From CAYZWU01 sp964482235 (GTDB lineage Bacteria > Planctomycetota > B15-G4 > CAYZWU01), in assembly GCA_964482235.1 (NCBI GenBank), contig CAYZWU010000054.1:1-35556 (forward strand): DNA of 35,556 nucleotides, read 5' to 3'. The notes beneath the pieces were generated by a model. The model saw only the letters and a program-made list of their open reading frames with translations, searched no databases and was not told the DNA's origin. Shown here piece after piece: positions 15,906-24,997 of this stretch. How positions within the stretch are numbered: position 1 is the first letter of the stretch; every line of letters begins with the position of its first letter. The position numbers and the translations under genes were made by a program.

Positions 15906-17426
15906 TCACGGCGGCAAAAGCCCCTTCAGCACGCTTTTTTGCACCTTGCCCATGGCGTTCCGCGGCAGGCCGTCCCTGATGAAGATGTGCTGCGGGCACT
16001 TGTAGCCGGCCAGGACCTCCCGGCAGCCGGCGAACACTTCATCGGCATCGGGCGGCGCCTCGGGATCTCGCGGCACGACCACCGCAACGACCCGCTCTCC
16101 CAGGTCGCTGTCAGGAAGGCCGACGACAGCCGCCTCGCTCACGTCCGCCCGCTTCTCCAGCACCTCCTCCACCTCCCGGGGATAGACGTTGAAACCGCCG
16201 GAGATGATCAGCTCCTGGCGCCGCCCCTTGAGAAAGAGCCGCGCGCCTCCTTCGCCCTTCAGGCATCCCAGGTCGCCCGTCCGGAACCAGCCGCCGTCGA
16301 ATGCCTCGGCCGTCTTCTTCTCCGCCTTCCAGTAGCCTCGGAAGACGTTCGGCCCGCGGACCTGGACCTCCCCCACGCTGCCGTCGGCCAGGGGGCGCCC
16401 CTCCGGATCGATCACGCGCACCGACACCCCCTCGAGGGGGAGGCCGACGCTGCCGGCGATCCGTTCGTCCACGGCATGGGGGTTCGAGGCGATCATGCCC
16501 GTCTCCGTCATCCCGTACCGGTCGAGAATCGTGTGGCCCGTGATCCGGCGAAACCGCCTGAAGAGCTCGACGGAAAGGGGCGCCGAGCCGGAGATGAAGA
16601 GACGGACGCGCGACAGGCCGGGCGGGCCGCCGGCAGCACTCCAGAGACCGGCGAGCCGGTGGTACATGGTGGGCACGCCCATGAAGAGGGTGCAGCCCGA
16701 GCTCGCAAGCTCTTCGGAAACAAGCTCCGGCTCGAAGCGCGGCAGCATCTTCATCGTCGAGCCGGCATTGAGCACGCCGTGGAGCGCCACCACGAGACCG
16801 TGGACGTGAAAGAGGGGAAGGGCGTGAAGCAGCACGTCCGTCTCCGTCCAGTGCCACGCCTTGCGAAGCGCCTCCATGTTCTCGATCAGGTTCGTGTGGG
16901 AAAGGATCGCCCCTTTCGGCCGTCCCGTCGTGCCCGAGGTGTAGCAGATCATCGCCGGATCCGATCCTCCCGCAGGCGGAGGACCCGTGAGCCGCCCTGG
17001 AGAGGCGCACCGCCAGGCCGGATCCCCGGCATCGATTTGCGCGCAGCCGTCGGGCTTCCCTCCCCCATCGCCGATGAGGGCGGCGCCCCTCCTGTCGGTG
17101 ACGCAAACGGCCGCCTCCGAGTCCTCGAGGCGGTACCGGACCTCGACCGCGGTGAACCGGTCGTTCAACGGAAGGGAAACGGCTCCCCGAACAAGGGCAG
17201 CCAGGTGAAAGACGATGAACGGGATCCCCTTGGGCAGAAAGAGAGCCACGCGGTCGCCTGCCTGCACGCCCTGCCCGTCAAGAAAGGCCGCGGCCCGCCG
17301 CACCTCGTCGAAGAGCGACTCGAAGGTGTATTCCCGCCCTTCGAGGACGATGGCGGTCCGGCTTCCCCATCGGGCCGCCTTGCCGTCCAGGAGGCGGCCG
17401 AGGTTCATCTCAGCATCCGCCGCCAC
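15906..17426 (-). CDS. Acyl-CoA synthetase, malonyl-CoA synthetase (MatB)-like
   Basis: The protein has about 506 residues. It is an ANL-superfamily adenylating enzyme, which activates a carboxylic acid with ATP and transfers it to CoA. Motifs, numbered from the start chosen here: YTSGTTGRPKG at 162-172, RYGMTETGM at 303-311, FRTGDLG at 381-387, KGRRQELIISGG at about 400-411 and a C-terminal GKVQK Lys near 494. The sequence around RYGMTET (SNPHAVDERIAGSVGLPLEGV) resembles malonyl-CoA synthetases. Short-chain dicarboxylate use is therefore likely but not proven. GTG at 17426 has AGGGGG upstream; TTG at 17441 and ATG at 17408 are alternatives. The gene follows the OPT gene on the same strand, 83 bases away. 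Confidence 0.88.
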   Translation of the reverse strand: MAADAEMNLGRLLDGKAARWGSRTAIVLEGREYTFESLFDEVRRAAAFLDGQGVQAGDRVALFLPKGIPFIVFHLAALVRGAVSLPLNDRFTAVEVRYRLEDSEAAVCVTDRRGAALIGDGGGKPDGCAQIDAGDPAWRCASPGRLTGPPPAGGSDPAMICYTSGTTGRPKGAILSHTNLIENMEALRKAWHWTETDVLLHALPLFHVHGLVVALHGVLNAGSTMKMLPRFEPELVSEELASSGCTLFMGVPTMYHRLAGLWSAAGGPPGLSRVRLFISGSAPLSVELFRRFRRITGHTILDRYGMTETGMIASNPHAVDERIAGSVGLPLEGVSVRVIDPEGRPLADGSVGEVQVRGPNVFRGYWKAEKKTAEAFDGGWFRTGDLGCLKGEGGARLFLKGRRQELIISGGFNVYPREVEEVLEKRADVSEAAVVGLPDSDLGERVVAVVVPRDPEAPPDADEVFAGCREVLAGYKCPQHIFIRDGLPRNAMGKVQKSVLKGLLPP

Positions 17427-17509
17427 TTCGATCCCCCTCAAAAGTCTGCTTCATGCCATTCAACGATGCTCCTCCTCCAGCGCCCCGGAGATTCCCGTCA
17501 GCGCCGCTC

Positions 17510-19549
17510 TCAATGATCCTCCTCCCGCGCCTTGCACGAGTTCCAGTAGATGAAGATGCAGAGGAGGATGAAGGCCGCCAGCCCGACCCAGTTGAGGGCT
17601 CCCTCGGCATGGGGGCCGAAGTTGATGTAGAGCGCGTCCTCGGAAGCGCCGAAGATCTCGCGCGAGATGTACTTCACCAGGGCGTCCATCACCCCGGCCA
17701 GCGCGCCGCCGGCCACGAATCCCGAGGCGATCAGGAGGCCGCGGTTGTGGCGCGCCTTGACGAGGGTCTCGCTCTTCGAGCTCCTCTTGACGAACCAGGC
17801 CACGAGGGCGCCTATCAGGATCGGCGAGTTCAGCTCGATCGGCAGGTACATGCCCAGCGCGAAAGCCAGGGCCGAGACGCCGATCAGCTCAACGATGAGG
17901 GCGATCAGGCCGCCGAGGGCGTAGAGGATCCACGGCGTCTCCTGGCCTCCCATCAGCGACGAGAGCACGGCTGCCATGGCGTTCGGCTGCGGGGCGGGCA
18001 AGGGATCGGGCGTGGCCGGCGTGGGATAGAAGCCGTAGGTGGTGTTCAAAAGCAGCATCACCGCGGTCACAACCACGGCGGCCACGGTGCAGGCCAGGAT
18101 GTTCGCCCACTGGATCCGCTTCGGCGTGGCGCCCATCCAGTACCCCACCTTGAACTCCGTCACCAGGGTGGCGGCCATGGAGAGGGCCGAGCAGACCACG
18201 CCGCCGATCAGCAGGACGGCCAGCATGCCCGCCTTCCCCTCGAGGCCGAGGGAGACCATGATCACCGACGAGACGATCAGGGTCATCAGCGTCATGCCCG
18301 AGATCGGGGTGACGCTGATCATGGCCACGGCCCAGGCGGAGACGCTGACGAAGAGGAAGGAGATCACCACGGCGGCAAGGACGGCCACGGTGGCGTAGAG
18401 GGTCGGGCGCTCCATGCCGTCGAGCACGGAGTAGCGGAAGTAGATCCAGAGCAGCGCGGTGACGACGAGGAAGAGGGCGAAGACCACGGGCATCGGGATG
18501 TCGCGCTCCGTGCGGATCGTTGCCTCGTCCCCACCCTTGCCCCGGCTCTTCAGCACGCCGCCGACCCCCTCGGTCAGGGCGGCCCAGATCACCTTCGACA
18601 TCTTGAGGATGCTCACCAGGCCGGCCACGAAGATGCCGCCGATCCCCATGTAGCGCGGGTACTCGTCGAAGATGTCCTCGAAGGACATGGAGGAGATCGG
18701 ACCGAGGTGCGACATGGTGGGCACGGCGAGGTTCTCGCCGAAGTAGGCCACCAGGGGAACGATCACCATGGTGGAGAAGAGCGAACCGGCCAGGATGATG
18801 GCCGCGTAGCGCACGCCGATCAGGTAGCCGAGCCCGGCGATGGCCGCCGAGGTGTTGAGGGCGAAGACGGCCTTCACCTTGTCGGTGAAGAAGGCGCAGG
18901 ACTTGACCTTCGCCGTGGTGAAGACGTCGCCCCAGACGTTGAAGGCCAGGACCACGAAATCGACGACAAAGCCAACCACCAGCGAGACGGCCAGCACGCG
19001 GGCCTGGCGGCCGCCCTTCTCGCCGGCCATGAGCGTCTCGGCAATGGCCGTCCCCTCGGGAAAGGGAAGCTTGCCGTGCATGTGGGAGACGAAGTATCGG
19101 CGGAAGGGGATCAGGAAGAGCGCGCCGAGGACGCAGCCGAAGAACGGCACGATCATGATCTGGAAGAAGGACGACATCCCTTCCAGCTCGAGGATGAAGA
19201 TGGCCGGCATGGTGAAGACCGATCCCCCGGCCACGATCCCGGCCGTGCCGCCCACGGCCAGGATGTTGATGTTCTCGAGAAGCGTGCTCTTGCGCGCCAT
19301 CACGGCCGAGAAGCCCACGGCCAGGATGGCGATGGGGATCGTCGTCTCGATCGCCTGCCCCAGCTTCAGCGCGATGTAGGTCGAGGCGGCGGAGAAGAAG
19401 ACCCCCATGGCCAGACCGAAGAGGACCGAGCGAACTGTCACCTCGAGAACGCCGGCCTTTGTCGGCACGACGGACTCGAACGTTTCGCCCGGCTTCAGCT
19501 CGCGAAAGGCGTTTTCCGGCAGCCCCTTGATCTTGTTGACCTCATCCAT
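17510..19549 (-). CDS. OPT family oligopeptide transporter
   Basis: The protein has 679 residues and about 14-16 hydrophobic segments across its whole length. It has the start typical of bacterial OPT proteins (NAFRELKPGE ... TVRSVLFGLAMGVFFSAASTYIALKLG) and internal motifs such as FPEGTAIAETLMAGEKGG and MSHLGPISSM. OPT proteins import small peptides or metal-chelate complexes, driven by protons. A GGGGGA site precedes the ATG. The gene lies 86 bases downstream of the tricorn-like peptidase on the same strand, which supports peptide uptake, though metal-chelate import cannot be excluded. Confidence 0.9.
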   Translation of the reverse strand: MDEVNKIKGLPENAFRELKPGETFESVVPTKAGVLEVTVRSVLFGLAMGVFFSAASTYIALKLGQAIETTIPIAILAVGFSAVMARKSTLLENINILAVGGTAGIVAGGSVFTMPAIFILELEGMSSFFQIMIVPFFGCVLGALFLIPFRRYFVSHMHGKLPFPEGTAIAETLMAGEKGGRQARVLAVSLVVGFVVDFVVLAFNVWGDVFTTAKVKSCAFFTDKVKAVFALNTSAAIAGLGYLIGVRYAAIILAGSLFSTMVIVPLVAYFGENLAVPTMSHLGPISSMSFEDIFDEYPRYMGIGGIFVAGLVSILKMSKVIWAALTEGVGGVLKSRGKGGDEATIRTERDIPMPVVFALFLVVTALLWIYFRYSVLDGMERPTLYATVAVLAAVVISFLFVSVSAWAVAMISVTPISGMTLMTLIVSSVIMVSLGLEGKAGMLAVLLIGGVVCSALSMAATLVTEFKVGYWMGATPKRIQWANILACTVAAVVVTAVMLLLNTTYGFYPTPATPDPLPAPQPNAMAAVLSSLMGGQETPWILYALGGLIALIVELIGVSALAFALGMYLPIELNSPILIGALVAWFVKRSSKSETLVKARHNRGLLIASGFVAGGALAGVMDALVKYISREIFGASEDALYINFGPHAEGALNWVGLAAFILLCIFIYWNSCKAREEDH

Positions 19550-19578
19550 ACTATTCCCCCGGAATCGGTTTCATGCAG

Positions 19579-19619
19579 CGAGGCCGCCGCGGAACAAGGC
19601 AGGTCCCGCAGCGGCCTCG
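19579..19619. other. Stable hairpin between the S41 and OPT genes
   Basis: CGAGGCCGC (19579-19587) pairs with GCGGCCTCG (19611-19619). After one mismatch the stem continues for four more base pairs, leaving a 13-base loop. No U-run follows on the minus strand. It may protect the 3' end of the S41 message or reduce read-through into the transporter gene. Confidence 0.45.
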
Positions 19620-19635
19620 GTTCATCGGTTCGAGC

Positions 19636-22600
19636 TCAACGCTTGTCCGGGTAATCCGGCGGCGCCGGCAGCTCGTCCCAGTAGTCCTTCATCTCCTCGA
19701 GCACGATCTCGATCGCCTTGTCGAGCTGCGGATCGTTGCCCTTCAGGACGTCGGCCGGGAGGTTCTCCACCTCGATGTCAGGCTCGACGCCCCAGCCCTC
19801 GAAGTACCACTCCTTGGTCCAGGGCGAATAGGGAGCGAACTGCGGCGGGGTGACGGTGCCGCCGTCCACCAGGTCCTGGTGCGGCTCGATACCCACGGCG
19901 CCGCCCCAGGTCCGCATGCCCACCACCTTGCCCAGCTTCTTGACCTGGAACGCCGTGGCGAAGTACTCGCCGCACGATCCGGTGTGCTGGTTCACCACGG
20001 TGACCATGGGGCCGTGGAAGACGTTTTCCGGATTCCGGAGGATGCCGCCCTCGCGCGGGATGGTGAGCGACCAGAGCTTCCGCTCGAGGCGGTCGAGGAT
20101 CATGTCCGCCGTGAAGCCGCCGCCGTTGTAGCGGTCGTCAATCACGAGGCCCTTCTTGTAGTGCTGGGAGTAGTAGACCTTGGCAAACTCGATCAGGCCG
20201 CGCTGGCCCATGTCCGGGAGGTGGACGTAAGCCACACGTCCGTTCGTGGCGGCCTCCACCCTGGCGCTGCACTCCTCGACCCAGCGGCAGTAGCGCAGCT
20301 CCGCCTCGCTGCCGATCGGCTCGAAGGAGTAGGTCTTCGCCCCCTCGAGGCTCGGCTCGGAGTTGTAGGTCACCGTCACGATGGCGCTCCGCTTGCCTTC
20401 GAGAAGGGAATAGACGTTGTCGCCCTTCTTCACCGTCACACCGTCGACGGCGATCAGGTAGGCTCCCTCCTTGATCCCGCAGTCGGGAGCGCGGAAGGGC
20501 GAGCGGCAGGCGGGATCGGAATTGTCGCCCGGCAGGATCGCGGCGATCCGGTAGAAGTCGCCCGGGCTCGGCTTGTACTGCGCCGGGATGTCGGTCTCGA
20601 AATCGACGCCCAGCAGGCCGACGGACACGCGAGGCGCGTCGGTGCGATACCCCGTGTCGCCGCCCCAGACGTAGGTGTGCCCGGCGCTCAGCTCGCCGAT
20701 CATCTCGCCGATCAGGTAGTTCAGATCGCCGCGGTTGCCGCAATAAGGTACGAGGACACGGTACTTCTTGCCCATCGCACCCCAGTTCACCTTGTGCATA
20801 CCCGCGTCATAGAAGAAATCGCGCTCGATCCGCCAGGCCTCGTCGAACATCTGGAGGAACTCGGCCTTGCGGTCCACCATGCCGGTCACGCCGGACAGGC
20901 TGACCTTGCCCTTGCCGGCCGACGCCTTCGCGCCGGCGTCGACCACGCCGAAGGTGGAGCCCGAGTGATAGATCATCTTCTTCCCGTCGGCGGAGAGATG
21001 ATAGTTGCCGATACCGGACATCAGTTGCGTCGTCTCCTTCGATTCGAGGTCGAACTTGAAGAGTTCGCCGCCCGATGCGGTGGCGTCGGTCACGACCTGG
21101 TACTTGAGGAACTCGAGCTCGGGCCGCGAGAGATAGATGAAGCCGCCCTTCACCGCCTCGAGGCGGAAGTAGTTGCCCGCAGCCACCGGCGCCGGCACGA
21201 TCCGCCTGGCGAAATCAGCCGTGTCGATGACACAGACCGGTCCCTTCTTCTCCTCGGCCTTGTCGCCGCCGTTCTCTCCCTCGGCCGGCTTCTTCTCGTC
21301 GGCCTTGACCGCCTCGTCGCACTCCTTCGCCTTGAACGGAGAGGACTGCCCCTTCTCGAGGATCAGCACGTAGGGCTTCGTCATCCTGAGGAAGATGTGG
21401 TTCTGGTCGAGGTCGCCCATGATCGGGTTGAACGTCCTGTCAGAGAGGAAGTAGAGGTACTTCCCGTCCGGCGAGAAGGAGGGGCTGCAATCGTTCCGGT
21501 TTCCGTCGGTCACGGGAAAGACCTTCTGCTGCTCCAGCGAGTAGAGACAGATCGCCTCGAGCTGGCTCTGCACCACCTTCGTGTAGGCCACCCACTTGCT
21601 GTCCGGTGAGAAGGAGTACTCCTGGATCCCCCAGTCCTCCCAGCCCGTGTCCACGCCGGCCGAGTCGATCACCCGGCTCGTCCGGGCCTTCACGTCCACG
21701 AGGGTGAGGTCGAGGTGCTTGTCCGAGAAGGCGAGATGGTTCGAGTCCGGCGACCAGACGGGCGGCAGGCGGAATCCGCCCTTCCCCTCGCTGGTGAGGC
21801 GGATCCACTCGCCCTCGCCCTTGCGATCCCTGATGTAGAGTTCCTCCTCGCCGCTCCTGTCGGAGAAGAAGGACACCCAGCGGCCGTCAGGCGACCAGAC
21901 CGGGTTCTTCTCGCGCGACCGGGAGGTGTCGGGCGTCAGGCAACGCGGCGTCCCCTCCTCGGCCGGGATGGTGTAGATGTCGCCCCGGCTGTCGCAAACC
22001 ATCCTCTTGCCGCTGGGCGAGAGGCCGAAGGCGCCGATGTAGTCGCCCACGCGGAAGCGGCCCGTTCGCATGGGGCCCTGGTCCGTCGGGATCAATACCG
22101 GCACCCTGCGGCTTTCCTTTGACTTGACGTCGAGGAGGTGGAGGTCGCCGCCGTTCTGGTAGACGATGAAATCTCCGGAGCCTCGCGACGGGTACTTCAC
22201 GTCGTATTCGTTGTGAAAGGTGACCTGGGTCGTCTTTCCTTCCGACAGCGTGTACTTGAAGATGTTGGCCGTCTGGCTCTCGTCGGAAACGTAGTAGATA
22301 TCGCCGCCGATCCACATCGGCCAGTTGTCGTTGCCCTTGAATTCGGTGATTTTCTTGAAGTGGCCGTCCTTCAGCCAGCAGATCCAGATATCCATCGCCA
22401 TGCCGCCCTTGTACCGCTTCCAGGTGGCGAACTCGCGGGCGATCCTGTTGTAGGCGATCCGCTTGCCGTCGGGCGAGATCGTGGCCAGGCCTCCCCTGTC
22501 GATCGGCAGGCGCACCGGCATGCCGCCGTTGACCGAAACCTTCCAGAGGGTGAAGTCTCGGCTCGGGTAGTTGCGCCCCACGGAGCGGAAGAGGATCCAC

Positions 22601-22965
22601 TCGCCGTCGGGAAACCACTCCTGCACGAAATCGCGGCCGGGGTGGAAGGTGAGGCGCTTCGGGGTGCCGCCGGCGGCATCCATTACGTAGATGTCCGTGC
22701 CGCCGTCGTACGAGGCGGTGAAAGCGATCTTGGTGCCGTCAGGGCTGAACTTCGCGAAGGACTCGGTCCCCTCGTGGTTCGTCAGCCGCTGCGCCGTTCC
22801 GCCGTCGGCAGGGATGAGCCAGAGATCCCCTTCGAAGGTGAAGACGATCCTGTCTCCATGCATGTCGGCGAATCGCATCAGTTTGGCCTGATCGGCCGCG
22901 GAAGCTCCGACGACGAACAGAGAGAAAGCGGTCCAGACAAACAGGCAGAGAATAAGCCTTTTCAT
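19636..22965 (-). CDS. Tricorn-type S41 peptidase, exported
   Basis: The protein has 1109 residues. It degrades peptides from larger protease products, by analogy to the tricorn protease. A signal peptide (1-24, cut at ASA|ADQ) is followed by two sets of TolB/PD40 beta-propeller repeats with FSPDGTKIAFTA-like motifs up to about residue 530. Next come a charged Lys/Glu-rich insert (about 545-580), a helical core, a PDZ-like region (about 785-880, GIKEGAYLIAVDGV) and the S41 catalytic domain. The likely nucleophile is S997 in TGSCGE. A conserved His is at 763 in SAGHTYV, matching the His site of tricorn. The export signal suggests a periplasmic or surface location, unlike the cytosolic archaeal enzyme. 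The C25-like gene is divergent. Confidence 0.9.
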   Translation of the reverse strand: MKRLILCLFVWTAFSLFVVGASAADQAKLMRFADMHGDRIVFTFEGDLWLIPADGGTAQRLTNHEGTESFAKFSPDGTKIAFTASYDGGTDIYVMDAAGGTPKRLTFHPGRDFVQEWFPDGEWILFRSVGRNYPSRDFTLWKVSVNGGMPVRLPIDRGGLATISPDGKRIAYNRIAREFATWKRYKGGMAMDIWICWLKDGHFKKITEFKGNDNWPMWIGGDIYYVSDESQTANIFKYTLSEGKTTQVTFHNEYDVKYPSRGSGDFIVYQNGGDLHLLDVKSKESRRVPVLIPTDQGPMRTGRFRVGDYIGAFGLSPSGKRMVCDSRGDIYTIPAEEGTPRCLTPDTSRSREKNPVWSPDGRWVSFFSDRSGEEELYIRDRKGEGEWIRLTSEGKGGFRLPPVWSPDSNHLAFSDKHLDLTLVDVKARTSRVIDSAGVDTGWEDWGIQEYSFSPDSKWVAYTKVVQSQLEAICLYSLEQQKVFPVTDGNRNDCSPSFSPDGKYLYFLSDRTFNPIMGDLDQNHIFLRMTKPYVLILEKGQSSPFKAKECDEAVKADEKKPAEGENGGDKAEEKKGPVCVIDTADFARRIVPAPVAAGNYFRLEAVKGGFIYLSRPELEFLKYQVVTDATASGGELFKFDLESKETTQLMSGIGNYHLSADGKKMIYHSGSTFGVVDAGAKASAGKGKVSLSGVTGMVDRKAEFLQMFDEAWRIERDFFYDAGMHKVNWGAMGKKYRVLVPYCGNRGDLNYLIGEMIGELSAGHTYVWGGDTGYRTDAPRVSVGLLGVDFETDIPAQYKPSPGDFYRIAAILPGDNSDPACRSPFRAPDCGIKEGAYLIAVDGVTVKKGDNVYSLLEGKRSAIVTVTYNSEPSLEGAKTYSFEPIGSEAELRYCRWVEECSARVEAATNGRVAYVHLPDMGQRGLIEFAKVYYSQHYKKGLVIDDRYNGGGFTADMILDRLERKLWSLTIPREGGILRNPENVFHGPMVTVVNQHTGSCGEYFATAFQVKKLGKVVGMRTWGGAVGIEPHQDLVDGGTVTPPQFAPYSPWTKEWYFEGWGVEPDIEVENLPADVLKGNDPQLDKAIEIVLEEMKDYWDELPAPPDYPDKR

Positions 22966-23157
22966 GGCAGTCTCCCGGAATAAAGAAGCGGATGCCGGTG
23001 TTAAAAAGCGGATGATATCGAAACCGATATGCTAACCACGCGTCATGGCGCTGTCCACAACGAGTTGCCGCTTGGGAACGCGGCCGCGGCGCGGATCGGC
23101 GGCAGCCGCCGGAGGAATTGATCAAACTCTTCCGGTAGGAAAAATCCAGCAATCCTG

Positions 23158-23163
23158 TATAAT
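23158..23163 (+). promoter_or_regulatory. -10 box (TATAAT) of the C25-like gene
   Basis: A perfect TATAAT sits in the 11-mer CTGTATAATCG, 47 bases upstream of the chosen start. The identical 11-mer precedes the next gene at about 24905-24915. No good -35 hexamer is found 16-18 bases upstream. Confidence 0.45.
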
Positions 23164-23210
23164 CGACCCCCGATGACCTCATGAGCCTGATACGGTTTTA
23201 CGGAGCAATC

Positions 23211-24836
23211 ATGACAAGAGCACTGACCATTATCGGAATCTGTTTTCTCTTTTTAGCCGCCCCCGCTCCCCTCGGACTTTCCCAGGAGTCGGGAGATCCG
23301 GACCATCGCGACGTGGTCAAGCTGAAGTGGGCCGATCCGAACAGCAGCCCGATGACCTACGAGGAGTTCATCGCGGCTCATCCGGAGACTCCCTTCGTCC
23401 TTCTGTCCGAGGAGACGTTCGGCCCGGCCGGGAAGGGCCGCAACGGCGGCGGCACGGGGCTTTTTCTCCTTCTCGTGAACTCCGACCTGAAGCCGGACAT
23501 CCAGGTTTCGCTCGACGAGTACGTGGCCGACATCGTGGACGAGGGGTACACGGTCACCGTGCTCTCCATGAGCGGCGGCACGCCGGGCGACATCCGCGGC
23601 ACCCTGGCCGGATATCTCTCCTCGAACCTGATCGGAGCCCTCCTGGTCGGCGACTTCCCTGTCCCGTGGTACGAGGTGAGCGGCGAGACGTTCCCCTGCG
23701 ACCTCTACTACATGGATCTCGACGGGGACTGGATCGACTCGGAGCCGAACGGGGTCTTCGACATCCACCAGAACAACGAGCAGCCCGAGATCTTCGTCGG
23801 CCGCCTGACCGCGTCGCCCCTCGACCTCTACGGCATGGGTTCGGAGCAGCAGAAGGTCAACAGGTACTTCGGGAAGATCCACGACTACAGGATGGGGCTC
23901 ATCACGGTGAACCGCCGGGCGCTCTCCTACCCGGACGACGACTGGTCCAACTTCAACAAGTGCTGGCTCGGCAGGGCCTTCGACGACGTGACGGTGATCA
24001 ACGATCCGGCGACGACGACGGGCGAGGATTACAAGCTCCGCCTGAGGGAGAATTACGAGTGGATCCACGTCTGCGTCCACTCCTACTCCGGGGGGCACGC
24101 CTTCAGCCCGTCGGGATGGGTCTACTCCGCCGACATCTACAACATCGATCCCATCGCCCTCTTCTACAACCTCTTCGCCTGCTCCAACTGCCGATACGTG
24201 GAATCGAACTACATGGGCGGCTGGTACATCTTCGCCCAGACCCACGGTCTCGCCGCCGTGGGATCCACGAAATCGGGGAGCATGCTCGACTTTCGGCAGT
24301 TCTACGATCCCATCGGGGAGCACAAGAGTATCGGCCAGGCTTTCCTGGAGTGGTGGATCTCCCAGCACCCCTACGGCCTGGGCGACCAGGAGTGGTACTA
24401 CGGCATGACCCTCCTTGGCGATCCGCTGCTGGTCCCCGGGGACACGCAGATCGTCTCGGCAACGCCGAACACGCTGAGCGCCTCGAATCCCGGCGATGTC
24501 AACTTCGACTTCGAGCTCAACGAGAAGCATTATGCCTACCGGGATTACCAGCTCTACGCGTCCGTATCGGGCCGCTCCCCCAGATCGCCCCTCGAGAATA
24601 TCCTGGTGCCCCTTGTCTTCGACCAGGTGACCAACATGGTGATCAACCATTCCAACTCACCTGTCTTCAAGTACTTCAGTGGAACCCTCGACTGGGTCGG
24701 GGACGGCTTTGCCATCCTCAGCCCCGCAAGGCCCCTCGGTCCGGCCTGGGTTGGACGGGTGGTCGACTTCTCGCTGGTCGTCACGAATCCGGCTGATTAC
24801 GCCTCGCAGCCGGTCTCCGTGCTGATCACGCCGTAG
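23211..24836 (+). CDS. Exported C25 (gingipain)-like cysteine peptidase
   Basis: The protein has 541 residues. GGAG five bases before the ATG at 23211 selects it over an ATG ten codons earlier. A signal peptide (about 1-25) is followed by a mature domain with a Rossmann-like order of strands (GLFLLLVNSDL, YTVTVLSM, IGALLVGDFPVPWYE, EIFVGRL). Candidate catalytic residues follow as His in CVHSYSGGH (H290 or H296) and Cys in LFACSNC (C324), the order and spacing expected in clan CD peptidases such as gingipains. A beta-rich tail (about 410-541) ends the protein, and no type IX sorting signal is visible. The alternative is an inactive C25-like surface protein. Confidence 0.68.
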   Translation: MTRALTIIGICFLFLAAPAPLGLSQESGDPDHRDVVKLKWADPNSSPMTYEEFIAAHPETPFVLLSEETFGPAGKGRNGGGTGLFLLLVNSDLKPDIQVSLDEYVADIVDEGYTVTVLSMSGGTPGDIRGTLAGYLSSNLIGALLVGDFPVPWYEVSGETFPCDLYYMDLDGDWIDSEPNGVFDIHQNNEQPEIFVGRLTASPLDLYGMGSEQQKVNRYFGKIHDYRMGLITVNRRALSYPDDDWSNFNKCWLGRAFDDVTVINDPATTTGEDYKLRLRENYEWIHVCVHSYSGGHAFSPSGWVYSADIYNIDPIALFYNLFACSNCRYVESNYMGGWYIFAQTHGLAAVGSTKSGSMLDFRQFYDPIGEHKSIGQAFLEWWISQHPYGLGDQEWYYGMTLLGDPLLVPGDTQIVSATPNTLSASNPGDVNFDFELNEKHYAYRDYQLYASVSGRSPRSPLENILVPLVFDQVTNMVINHSNSPVFKYFSGTLDWVGDGFAILSPARPLGPAWVGRVVDFSLVVTNPADYASQPVSVLITP

Positions 24837-24907
24837 GATGGTATTCTGCGCCTATTTTCCTCACAAAAGTTCATGGCAAAACGATTCTGCAGGGAACAAC
24901 GGCACTG

Positions 24908-24913
24908 TATAAT
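24908..24913 (+). promoter_or_regulatory. -10 box (TATAAT) of the HExxH protein gene
   Basis: TATAAT sits within the same CTGTATAATCG 11-mer found upstream of the previous gene. It is 84 bases before the chosen GTG start. The -35 region is not clear. Confidence 0.45.
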
Positions 24914-24997
24914 CGGAAGCTTGAATGTCGCGTCCGCAAGCAAACGATCCTTGCAGAGCGCTGACCCGCAAGAACGTCCCGTAAAGAGGAGTTGAAA

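Noticed and set aside
17453..21609. Long open frames on the plus strand opposite the OPT and S41 genes (several hundred residues each)
   Set aside because: They lie antisense to clearly recognisable genes, their products are rich in His, Arg, Gly and Asp with no motif, and such frames are common in GC-rich DNA.
23211..24836. Type IX secretion sorting domain on the C25-like protein
   Set aside because: The C-terminal ~80 residues do not show the conserved end motifs of type A or B sorting domains, and no por genes are in the window.
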